A DNA stretch of 6,960 nt, taken from positions 1-6,960 of the forward strand of contig DRPD01000404.1 in assembly GCA_011374735.1 (NCBI GenBank). Reading direction: 5' to 3'. Source of the DNA: Thermopetrobacter sp. Its GTDB lineage: Bacteria > Pseudomonadota > Alphaproteobacteria > Rhizobiales > Aestuariivirgaceae. Of this stretch, positions 1-5,465 are shown piece by piece. Under the pieces are notes generated by a model that saw nothing but the letters and a program-made list of their open reading frames with translations, did no database searches and was not told the DNA's origin. The position numbers were made by a program, and so were the translations under genes. Within the stretch, counting starts at the first letter, position 1; every line of letters begins with the position of its first letter.

Positions 1-107
1 AGCAGCCCGGCGACGACGCCCGGCAGCTTTTCCAGCCCGGCGCAGGCGACCACCGCCGCCCCGGCCCGTTCCGCCTTGTCGATGAATGGTTGCGCCAGGT
101 CGCTCAT
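1..107 (-). CDS. lutC: Lactate utilisation protein LutC, N-terminal fragment (LUD domain), cut by window edge
   Basis: Only the first 35 codons are visible (MSDLAQPFIDKAERAGAAVV...); the rest lies beyond the left edge. The ATG at 107-105 overlaps the lutB stop in an ATGA arrangement, and GGAGG (read from 117-113) sits 5 nt upstream, so the start is secure. The visible protein begins with an amphipathic helix of the FIDKAERAGA type followed by a beta strand, which fits the start of a small LUD-domain protein. The assignment rests mainly on context: lutA and lutB directly precede it, and lutABC is the canonical order. LutC is the third, cytoplasmic subunit of the LutABC complex that oxidises L-lactate to pyruvate. 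Its own biochemical role is poorly defined, and the fragment is too short to confirm the family from sequence alone. Confidence 0.72.
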   Translation of the reverse strand, partial: MSDLAQPFIDKAERAGAAVVACAGLEKLPGVVAGL

Positions 108-1462
108 GAGCGCCTCCGCACCATGAACGGCGCGCCTGCGGGCGCCGGCAGCTTGCGCCCGCGGGCCCGCGCCAGCATGGGAAAGCGCCGCAGCAGCCAC
201 CCGCCCAGCCGCGTCGCCAGCCGATAGGCGGCGGGCCGCGCCGCCAGCCACGCCCACAGCCTCAGCCCGCCACGGACAGCGCGCGCGCCATATCCCTTCT
301 CGTGCGCCCTGAAGCGGTGTTGGCGGATCAGATCGGGCAGGGGGATGAGCATCGGGCACACCTCGGCGCAGCGCCCGCACATGGTGCAGCCCTCGATGAT
401 CCCGTCTTCCAGCGCCGCCGGCTTCAGGGCCGGTTGCAGCGCCAGCCCCATCGGGCCGGGATAGACATCCCCATAGGCATGCCCGCCGACGGCCTGAAAC
501 ACCGGGCAATGGTTCAGGCACGCCCCGCAGCGGATGCAGGCCAGCATGTCGGAGAACGGCGTGCCCAGAAGCGCCCGCCGCCCGTTGTCCAGCAGCACGA
601 TGTGCATCTCTTCCGGCCCGCCCGCCTCGTCATCGCGCCGCACGCCGGTGAAGAAGGAGGTATAGACGGAAATCTCCTGCCCCGTGGCGGAGCGCGCCAG
701 CAGCCGGATGAGGTTGGCCGCGCCGGCGAAGTCGACCACCAGCTTCTCGATGCTGGCGATGACGATCAGCAGCCGGGGCAGATTGGCGCACAGATCGCCG
801 TTGCCCTCGTTGGTCACCAGCATCGTGGTGCCGGTCTCCGCGATCAGCGCGTTGGCCCCGATGATCCCGGCATCCGCCGCGCAGAACCGTTGCCGCAACA
901 CGGCCCGCGCTTCCTCCACCAGCGCCGCGTTGTCCGCCATGTCGCGATCGGGCGGCAGGTCATCATGGGCGTTGAGGAAATCGGCCGCGATCTGCTCGCG
1001 GCTCAAGTGCACCGCCGGGGCGATGATGTGGCTGGGCCGTTCGTGTCTGAGCTGGATGATGTATTCGCCCAGGTCGGTTTCCGTGACCGCGAACCCGGCC
1101 TCTTCAAGCGCCGCCGTCAGGTCGATCTCCTCGGAGACCATCGACTTGCCCTTCACCACCGCCCGCGCGCCCGCCCGCCGCAGGATGCCGGTGATGACGG
1201 CCCGCGCCCGCCCGGCGTTTGCCGCCCGATGCACCCGCGCCCCCGCCGCCTCCGCCCGTTCCGTGAAGCGGGCGAGATGCGTCTCCAGATCGGCCAGCAC
1301 GGCGCGCTTGTGCGCCGCCGCGGTTTTCCGGACACTCTCGAAATCCGCCCACGCCGCCACCGCCCTGGCCCGCTTGGCGACGAAACCGGGTGGCACGTTG
1401 GCCAGCGCCTTCTGCAAGGCGGCGTCGGCCAGCGCGGCGCGGCTGCGGGCGCGGAAGCTCAT
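104..1462 (-). CDS. lutB: Iron-sulfur LUD-domain protein LutB of the L-lactate oxidation complex
   Basis: A 452-residue protein, close to the roughly 470-480 residues usual for LutB/YkgF. The LUD domain spans about residues 60-290, with the GANALIAETGTTMLVTNEGN-type core at 202-221. A ferredoxin-like region follows with two complete 4Fe-4S motifs: C309-x2-C312-x2-C315-x3-C319-P and C359-x2-C362-x2-C365-x3-C369-P. All eight cysteines are present, so both clusters should form. In the family, LutB is the redox core that, with LutA and LutC, oxidises L-lactate to pyruvate in the cytoplasm and passes electrons onward. The start at 1462 overlaps the lutA stop (ATGA), with GGAGG 7 nt upstream inside lutA. 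It ends overlapping lutC. The C-terminal tail after the second cluster (about 385-452) is arginine-rich and less conserved. No frameshift or missing residue is seen. Confidence 0.93.
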   Translation of the reverse strand: MSFRARSRAALADAALQKALANVPPGFVAKRARAVAAWADFESVRKTAAAHKRAVLADLETHLARFTERAEAAGARVHRAANAGRARAVITGILRRAGARAVVKGKSMVSEEIDLTAALEEAGFAVTETDLGEYIIQLRHERPSHIIAPAVHLSREQIAADFLNAHDDLPPDRDMADNAALVEEARAVLRQRFCAADAGIIGANALIAETGTTMLVTNEGNGDLCANLPRLLIVIASIEKLVVDFAGAANLIRLLARSATGQEISVYTSFFTGVRRDDEAGGPEEMHIVLLDNGRRALLGTPFSDMLACIRCGACLNHCPVFQAVGGHAYGDVYPGPMGLALQPALKPAALEDGIIEGCTMCGRCAEVCPMLIPLPDLIRQHRFRAHEKGYGARAVRGGLRLWAWLAARPAAYRLATRLGGWLLRRFPMLARARGRKLPAPAGAPFMVRRRS

Positions 1463-2220
1463 GACGGCGCCTCCCCGGCCAGCAGTTCCGCCACGTGCAT
1501 CACCCGCAAAGGCAGGTCTCGCGCCCGGATGCGACTTTCAAGATGCAAGAGGCAGCCCGGATCAGGCCCGCAGACGATGTCCGCCCCCGTCGCCATGAGC
1601 GCCGCGATCTTGCGGTCGGCCAGTTCCAGCGACAGCTCCGGCAGCTTCACGGCGAACAGCCCGCCGAAGCCGCAGCAGCTTTCCGCCTCCGCCGCTTCCA
1701 TGAGGTCGAGGCCGTCGATCTTCCCAAGCACCGCCCGCGCCGCTTCGGCCGTGCTGCTTTCGCGCAAGGAGGCGCAGGAGTCGTGCCACACCACCTTGCC
1801 GCCCCGCCAGCGTTTCTCCAGCGGTTGAACATCGTGCCGATGAAGAAACGCGCACAACTCCGATGTCTTCGCCGCCAGCGCCGCCGCCGCGTGTTCCGCC
1901 GTGCCGGGCGCGCACAGCTTCGGATAGTGATGGATCAGCATCCCGGCGCAGGAACCCGACGGCACGATGACCGCCTCATGATCGGCGAACATCTCCATCA
2001 CCCGCCGCGCCAGCGCCCGCGCCGTCTGTTCATCGGCGCCATTGTAGCCCGGCTGGCCGCAACAGGTCTGCGCCCGTGGTACGTCCACCGTGAACCCCGC
2101 CGCCTCCAGCAGCCGCACCGTGGCGAACGCCGCGGCGGGCCGCATGGCGTCCATCAAGCAGGTGACGAGCAGGCCGACGCGGCGCGGCGTATCCAAGCGG
2201 CTGGACATGAGCGGATGCAT
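1459..2220 (-). CDS. lutA: Cysteine-rich (CCG-domain) protein LutA of the L-lactate oxidation complex
   Basis: A 253-residue protein of the LutA/YkgE type, built of two CCG (cysteine-rich) domains. The first has C21 (VTCLMD), C53-C54-G55 (QTCCGQPGYN) and C91 (PSGSCAGM). The second has C149 (HDSC), C182-C183-G184 (SCCGFGGLF) and C223 (GPDPGCLLHL). CCG domains bind 4Fe-4S clusters or zinc and are shared with the GlpC, SdhE and heterodisulfide reductase subunits. LutA works with LutB and LutC to convert L-lactate to pyruvate. It is the only gene in the minus-strand block that does not overlap the gene before it: 49 nt separate it from the phosphatase stop. No convincing SD precedes either in-frame ATG (2220, or 2208 at residue 5), so the exact start is uncertain. 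The conserved sequence begins at about residue 14. lutB overlaps its stop. Confidence 0.92.
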   Translation of the reverse strand: MHPLMSSRLDTPRRVGLLVTCLMDAMRPAAAFATVRLLEAAGFTVDVPRAQTCCGQPGYNGADEQTARALARRVMEMFADHEAVIVPSGSCAGMLIHHYPKLCAPGTAEHAAAALAAKTSELCAFLHRHDVQPLEKRWRGGKVVWHDSCASLRESSTAEAARAVLGKIDGLDLMEAAEAESCCGFGGLFAVKLPELSLELADRKIAALMATGADIVCGPDPGCLLHLESRIRARDLPLRVMHVAELLAGEAPS

Positions 2221-2269
2221 ATCAGCCGCAAGGCCCGTCCGCCAACCCGGCCAAAGGGATCAACCAGAT

Positions 2270-2785
2270 TCACAACGGCCAGATGCTCACATCCCCGGCG
2301 TAGGCATCTTCGCCGCGGCCGATGGCCGCGATGGCCGCCACCATCCGCCCGTCGCGCTCCAGCAATTCGTCGGCCAGCGCCACCATCAGCGGATTGGGCG
2401 TGGCGGTGGGCGCGATGCCCCGAAGCTGTTGCGCGATGTCCATCTCGTCGCGCTCCTCTTCGAGGACGCAGCGGGCGATGAACGCCCCGGCGGTGGAACG
2501 CGAAATGCCGGCGAAGCAGTGCGAGATCAGCGGTCCCGCTCCAGCATCGCGCCAGCCGCGCACGAAACCGATCAGCCGCGCCATCTGTTCCGCCGAAGGC
2601 GGGGTGAAGCCCGGCAACGGCATCGCCACGTCATGAAAGCTCAGGCGCAGCCGCCGCTCTTCCGCCACCGGCAGCGGCGGGTGTTCGGACGCCGCGGCCA
2701 GAAACCCCGCCACGTGCGCCTGTCGATGGTCGGCGGCGAGCCTGGGCAGATCGTGCAGCCCGCAGATGATGAGCGCCCGCGTCAT
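2270..2785 (-). CDS. Small cysteine-dependent protein tyrosine phosphatase-like protein
   Basis: A 171-residue protein with the cysteine phosphatase P-loop HCFAGISRS at 89-97. C90 would be the nucleophile and R96 the phosphate-binding arginine (C-x5-R), followed by Ser97. H51-D52 in the SFHDVAMP segment is the likely general-acid region, by analogy with the family. There is no signal peptide or membrane segment, so it should be cytoplasmic. Similar proteins are usually annotated as tyrosine or dual-specificity phosphatases; the substrate cannot be deduced here. The frame is open well upstream, to 3175, but that part lies antisense to nothing and simply shadows rdgB in another frame. The ATG at 2785 is chosen because it overlaps the rdgB stop (ATGA), has AAGGA 6 nt upstream, and begins the recognisable fold ([10 protein letters not shown]). 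It is probably translationally coupled to rdgB. Confidence 0.85.
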   Translation of the reverse strand: MTRALIICGLHDLPRLAADHRQAHVAGFLAAASEHPPLPVAEERRLRLSFHDVAMPLPGFTPPSAEQMARLIGFVRGWRDAGAGPLISHCFAGISRSTAGAFIARCVLEEERDEMDIAQQLRGIAPTATPNPLMVALADELLERDGRMVAAIAAIGRGEDAYAGDVSIWPL

Positions 2786-3408
2786 GAGCCATCCTTGGCG
2801 GCGCGGAGTGCGTCGAGCAGTTTCGCGAAGGCCCGCGCGCGGTGGCTCATGGCGTGCTTCTTCTCCGGCTCCATCTCGCCGAAGGTGATGTCGTGCCCGT
2901 CGGGCACGAACACCGGATCGTACCCGAAGCCCTTCTCGCCGCGCGGCGGCCAGACGAGCCGGCCATGCACCTCGCCGGTGAAGGTTTCCGCCGCGCCGTC
3001 CGGCCAGGCCAGCGCCAGCGCGCAAGCGAAATGCGCCCTGCGCTGTTCCGGCGTCACTGCGCCCTTCGCCTGCAACTCCTCCTCCACCAGCCGCATGGCC
3101 CGCGCGAAGTCCTTCTCCGGCCCGCCCCAGCGCGCCGAATGAATGCCCGGCGCGCCATCGAGCGCCGCCACGCACAGCCCCGAATCGTCGGCCAGCGCCA
3201 CCCGGCCCGAAGCGGAGGCCGCGGCGCGCGCCTTGATCAGCGCGTTGTCCGTGAACGTCGCGCCGTCCTCCACCGGTTCGGGCAACCCAAGCTCACCGGC
3301 CGAGACGACGGAAAAACCCAACGGCTCCAGCAGCGCGGCGATCTCGCGCACCTTGCCCGGATTGTGCGAGGCGATGACGATGGTCTCTCCCGTCGCCAGG
3401 GGGCGCAT
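2782..3408 (-). CDS. rdgB: dITP/XTP pyrophosphatase (Ham1/RdgB family)
   Basis: A 208-residue, full-length member of the Ham1/RdgB family. The enzyme hydrolyses non-canonical purine triphosphates (dITP, ITP, XTP) to the monophosphate and pyrophosphate, keeping deaminated bases out of nucleic acids. Visible motifs are the N-terminal SHNPGK (14-19), FTDNALIKA (52-60), ADDSGL (73-78, with D75 the expected catalytic aspartate), GIHSARWGG (88-96), GFGYDPVF (160-167) and MSHRARAF (187-194). All the expected blocks are present in order. The ATG shares one base with the rph stop (TAATG), and GGAGGTGA, a near-perfect SD, lies inside the rph 3' end with 10 nt between GGAGG and the ATG. rph-rdgB adjacency is common in alphaproteobacteria. 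Confidence 0.97.
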   Translation of the reverse strand: MRPLATGETIVIASHNPGKVREIAALLEPLGFSVVSAGELGLPEPVEDGATFTDNALIKARAAASASGRVALADDSGLCVAALDGAPGIHSARWGGPEKDFARAMRLVEEELQAKGAVTPEQRRAHFACALALAWPDGAAETFTGEVHGRLVWPPRGEKGFGYDPVFVPDGHDITFGEMEPEKKHAMSHRARAFAKLLDALRAAKDGS

Positions 3409-4133
3409 TACGTTGTCACCTCCGCCGTGGCCCGCGCTTGCGCGGCGATCAGATCAGCGATGCCGGCCCGCGCCAGCTTCAGCATCTGGTGGAATTGCTC
3501 CTCCGAGAACGGCTCCTCTTCCGCCGTCGCCTGAATCTCCACCAGCCCGCCGGCGCCGGTGATGACGAAATTGGCGTCCGTTTCCGCCTCGCTGTCCTCC
3601 GCGTAGTCGAGATCGAGCACCACGGCGCCGCCATGCACGCCGCACGAGACGGCGGCCACGTGATCGCGGATCGGATCGTCGCTCAACATGCCGCGCTTCA
3701 GCATCCAGTCCACCGCCAGCCGCAGCGCCACCCAGCCGCCGGTGATGGAGGCGCAGCGGGTGCCGCCGTCGGCCTGCAGCACGTCGCAGTCGATGACGAT
3801 GCGCCGCTCACCCAGCGCCTCCAGATCGACCACCGCCCGCAAGCTGCGGCCGATCAGCCGCTGAATTTCCTGGGTGCGCCCCGACTGCCGGCCGGCCGCC
3901 GCCTCGCGCCGCGTGCGCTCCGAGGTGGCGCGCGGCAGCATGCCGTATTCCGCCGTCACCCAGCCGCGCCCCAGGCCCCGCAGCCAGCCCGGCACCGCCT
4001 CCTCCACGGAAGCCGTGCACAGCACCCGGGTGTGGCCCATGGAAATCAGGCACGAGCCTTCCGCATGGCGCGACACGCCGGTGTCGATGGTCACGGCGCG
4101 CATCTCGTCGTGTTGGCGGCCCGATGGGCGCAT
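3408..4133 (-). CDS. rph: Ribonuclease PH
   Basis: A 241-residue phosphorolytic 3'-5' exoribonuclease that trims tRNA 3' ends using inorganic phosphate. It forms a cytoplasmic hexamer in the family. The start MRPSGR is the classic RNase PH N-terminus. [20 protein letters not shown] (81-100) carries the phosphate-binding arginine R86, GGTRCASI (123-130) is the second conserved block, and the acidic stretch [17 protein letters not shown] (173-189) supplies the metal-site aspartates. An ATG 24 nt further upstream (4157) is in frame. I prefer 4133 because GGAGG lies 8 nt before it and because the resulting length matches the family (about 237-240 residues). It is the first gene of the minus-strand block and lies divergent to chvI. 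Confidence 0.97.
   Translation of the reverse strand: MRPSGRQHDEMRAVTIDTGVSRHAEGSCLISMGHTRVLCTASVEEAVPGWLRGLGRGWVTAEYGMLPRATSERTRREAAAGRQSGRTQEIQRLIGRSLRAVVDLEALGERRIVIDCDVLQADGGTRCASITGGWVALRLAVDWMLKRGMLSDDPIRDHVAAVSCGVHGGAVVLDLDYAEDSEAETDANFVITGAGGLVEIQATAEEEPFSEEQFHQMLKLARAGIADLIAAQARATAEVTT
3416..3423 (-). promoter_or_regulatory. Strong Shine-Dalgarno of rdgB within the rph 3' end
   Basis: GGAGGTGA on the minus strand, complementary to the 16S anti-SD. It is embedded in the last codons of rph, with 10 nt between GGAGG and the rdgB ATG. Together with the TAATG stop/start overlap it points to coupled translation of the two genes. Confidence 0.7.
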
Positions 4134-4141
4134 CTGCTGAT

Positions 4142-4146
4142 CCTCC
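4142..4146 (-). promoter_or_regulatory. Ribosome binding site deciding the rph start
   Basis: GGAGG on the minus strand with an 8-nt spacer to the ATG at 4133. It supports the shorter RNase PH start over the in-frame ATG at 4157, which would place this site inside the coding region. Confidence 0.7.
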
Positions 4147-4215
4147 GCTGTCGTCATCGTCGGTGTGGCTCCGCGTTAGCGAAGGCCCGGCCAAAAGGCA
4201 AGCGGCGGCGGCGTT

Positions 4216-4244
4216 TTGCACATGGCCTTCGCATCTCTTATGTT
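4216..4244 (+). promoter_or_regulatory. Possible sigma-70-type promoter for chvI
   Basis: TTGCAC at 4216-4221 and TATGTT at 4239-4244 are separated by 17 nt. The -10 hexamer matches TATAAT at four of six positions and the -35 matches only its TTG. Transcription would begin near 4251, giving a leader of about 90 nt before chvI. It is placed in the only AT-richer pocket of the divergent region, but the match is weak. Confidence 0.35.
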
Positions 4245-4326
4245 CCATGAGACGAAAGTCGGAGCATGGCTTCCGGCGGCGACGCCACATTTCCTCCCGG
4301 TTCCGGGGCTAGAGGCAACAACGCGC

Positions 4327-4331
4327 AAGGA
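4327..4331 (+). promoter_or_regulatory. Ribosome binding site deciding the chvI start
   Basis: AAGGA with a 9-nt spacer to the ATG at 4341. It favours 4341 over the in-frame ATG at 4266, which would add 25 low-complexity residues ahead of the conserved receiver domain. A second ATG at 4353 ([10 protein letters not shown]) remains possible. Confidence 0.6.
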
Positions 4332-4340
4332 CAACCCCGC

Positions 4341-5051
4341 ATGGGAAAGAAGATGCCGACCATCGCTCTCGTTGACGACGACCGCAACATCCTCACCTCC
4401 GTGTCCATGGCGCTGGAGGCGGAAGGCTATCAGACCCGCACCTACACCGACGGCGTGTCCGCCCTGCAGGGGCTGGAGGAAAATCCGCCCGACATCGCCA
4501 TCTTCGACATCAAGATGCCGCGCATGGACGGCATGGAGCTGCTGCGCCGCCTGCGCCAGAAGTCCAACCTGCCGGTGATCTTCCTCACCTCCAAGGATGA
4601 CGAGATCGACGAGCTGTTCGGCCTGAAGCTGGGGGCCGACGATTACATCCGCAAGCCGTTCTCGCAACGCCTGCTGGTGGAGCGGGTGCGCGCCGTGCTG
4701 CGCCGCTCGCAATACCGCGCCGAAGGCGGCGAGGAGGCGCAGCGGAGCCGGGTCATCGAGCGCGGCAAGCTGGTGATGGACGCCGACCGCCATTCCTGCA
4801 CCTGGGGCGGCCAGCCGGTGACCCTGACGGTGACGGAGTTCCTGATCCTGCAGGCCCTGGCCCAGCGCCCCGGCATCGTGAAGTCGCGCGACGCGCTGAT
4901 GGACGCCGCCTATGACGATCAGGTGTATGTGGACGACCGCACCATCGATTCCCACATCAAGCGCCTGCGCAAGAAGTTCAAGGCCGTCGATCCCGACTTC
5001 AACGCCATCGAGACGCTCTATGGCGTGGGTTACCGCTTCCGCGAGGAATGA
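4341..5051 (+). CDS. chvI: ChvI-type response regulator (OmpR/PhoB family)
   Basis: A 236-residue two-domain regulator. The receiver domain (about 5-122) has the acidic pocket D12-D13, the phospho-acceptor D56 in [19 protein letters not shown]83 (FLTSKD) and K105 (RKPFSQR). The winged-helix DNA-binding domain (about 137-236) has a recognition helix around [16 protein letters not shown] (199-214) and ends in [12 protein letters not shown]. Segments such as [34 protein letters not shown] and [10 protein letters not shown] are those I recall as characteristic of ChvI of Agrobacterium and Sinorhizobium. In those bacteria ChvG phosphorylates ChvI in response to acid or envelope stress, controlling exopolysaccharide, motility and host-interaction genes. 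The partner kinase lies downstream, but 414 nt away rather than tightly coupled. All phosphotransfer residues are present. What it regulates in this organism is not visible. Confidence 0.95.
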   Translation: MGKKMPTIALVDDDRNILTSVSMALEAEGYQTRTYTDGVSALQGLEENPPDIAIFDIKMPRMDGMELLRRLRQKSNLPVIFLTSKDDEIDELFGLKLGADDYIRKPFSQRLLVERVRAVLRRSQYRAEGGEEAQRSRVIERGKLVMDADRHSCTWGGQPVTLTVTEFLILQALAQRPGIVKSRDALMDAAYDDQVYVDDRTIDSHIKRLRKKFKAVDPDFNAIETLYGVGYRFREE

Positions 5052-5160
5052 GGATAAGGCACGATTCCCACCACTTTTCCGGCCCTCGTCATGCCGGCGC
5101 AAGCTCAGTAGTGCCCGGGGAAAGCTCCAGATCACATCATTTCCGTCTTTCCTTTTCGTC

Positions 5161-5180
5161 GCTCCCGCGAAAGCGGGAGC
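5161..5180. repeat. Perfect 8-bp hairpin with GAAA tetraloop
   Basis: GCTCCCGC at 5161-5168 and GCGGGAGC at 5173-5180 pair perfectly around GAAA, a GNRA tetraloop. No T-run follows on either strand, so it is unlikely to be an intrinsic terminator. It is the best-preserved core of the repeat cluster and could stabilise or process the chvI mRNA 3' end if transcribed. Confidence 0.75.
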
Positions 5181-5242
5181 CCATGCGGCAGAGCAACACG
5201 CTTTGGCGGTGCGTATGACCTCCGGTGTTTCAGATGCTTCCA

Positions 5243-5272
5243 CCGAAATCTCGCGGCAAGAACGAGATTCGG
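5243..5272. repeat. Imperfect hairpin within the repeat cluster
   Basis: CCGAAATCTCG (5243-5253) pairs with CGAGATTCGG (5263-5272), leaving one bulged A and a 9-nt loop. It directly precedes the inverted third repeat module and is probably part of the same element. Confidence 0.55.
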
Positions 5273-5369
5273 CATGGATGCCCGCTCATCAAGGGCATGA
5301 CGGTTTTGGACGCCAATGGGCCTTCGTCGGCATAACGAACATGACCTTGACGGATGCGCTGATCACACG

Positions 5370-5389
5370 CCCCGTTTGGGGAAACGGGG
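5370..5389. repeat. Perfect 8-bp palindrome CCCCGTTT/AAACGGGG
   Basis: CCCCGTTT at 5370-5377 and AAACGGGG at 5382-5389 flank a GGGG loop. Its sequence differs from the repeat cluster upstream, so it is likely a separate element. Similar CCCCGTTT...ACGGGG palindromes occur, as I recall, between genes in other alphaproteobacteria. No T-tract follows, so a terminator role is not supported. Confidence 0.6.
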
Positions 5390-5448
5390 AGGGCAGGAAG
5401 TCGCCGCGCCATGACAGTGCCGCCACATCCCGCCCTATGTCCGATCTG

Positions 5449-5457
5449 TGCTATGAT
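5449..5457 (+). promoter_or_regulatory. Extended -10 promoter for chvG, adjacent to the start codon
   Basis: TGcTATGAT: an extended -10 TG at 5449-5450, one base, then TATGAT at 5452-5457 (five of six matches to TATAAT). No -35 hexamer is seen at the right distance, which extended -10 promoters tolerate. Transcription would start about 5464-5466, on or within two bases of the chvG ATG at 5466. There is no SD between this motif and the start codon, as expected for a leaderless message. Confidence 0.5.
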
Positions 5458-5465
5458 CGCCGCCC

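Larger units (their letters stand above)
4134..4340. promoter_or_regulatory. Divergent control region between rph and chvI
   Basis: A 207-nt gap between the divergent starts of rph (minus) and chvI (plus). It must carry the promoter of the chvI transcript and probably that of the rph-rdgB-phosphatase block. I see the two SD sequences and one weak sigma-70-like candidate facing chvI. On the minus strand I find only a poor candidate (TTGCCT, 17 nt, TAACGC), which I do not annotate. No convincing operator palindrome or terminator is seen. Confidence 0.55.
5087..5302. repeat. Cluster of three diverged REP-like palindromic modules
   Basis: Three stretches appear to be copies of one module beginning CGTC. 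One runs plus from 5087 (CGTCATGCCGGCGC), one plus from 5157 (CGTCGCTCCCGCG), and one minus from 5302 (CGTCATGCCCTTG). The second and third share the later motif GCGGG-(A/C)-N-(C/T)-CCATGC, with the third in inverted orientation. The outer ends form a 9-bp inverted repeat, CGTCATGCC at 5087-5095 and GGCATGACG at 5294-5302. Inner hairpins are 5161-5180, 5243-5272 and 5278-5298. From memory, closely similar GTCATTCCCGCGAAAGCGGGAAT elements are dispersed in many proteobacterial genomes. The copy count and boundaries are by eye. Confidence 0.6.
5052..5465. other. Non-coding spacer between chvI and chvG, rich in palindromic repeats
   Basis: A 414-nt gap with no credible gene. It holds a repeat cluster (about 5087-5302), a second unrelated perfect hairpin (5370-5389) and an extended -10 promoter motif just before chvG. 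No intrinsic terminator with a T-tract follows chvI. Short open frames here read through the palindromes and give the PAKAGA / PAFAGAT peptides typical of such repeats, not of proteins. Confidence 0.8.

Noticed and set aside
302..1828. Long plus-strand open frame (508 codons) across lutB and lutA
   Set aside because: It is antisense to two clear iron-sulfur protein genes, has no recognisable domain and a skewed Arg/Ala/Pro/His composition. It is a typical GC-rich shadow frame.
4266..4340. Upstream in-frame ATG adding 25 residues to ChvI
   Set aside because: The added residues are low-complexity (Gly/Ala/Ser-rich) and precede the conserved receiver start. AAGGA is well placed for the ATG at 4341.
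5161..5180. Intrinsic terminator after chvI
   Set aside because: The stem is strong, but no T-tract follows on either strand and it lies about 110 nt past the stop within a repeat cluster.
4176..5243. Minus-strand open frame (355 codons) spanning the spacer and chvI
   Set aside because: It is antisense to ChvI and reads through the palindromic repeats, giving the PAFAGATK peptide that marks such repeats rather than a protein.
5347..5352. TTGACG as a -35 box for chvG
   Set aside because: No -10 lies 16-18 nt downstream (the palindrome occupies that position), and it is about 100 nt from the TATGAT motif.
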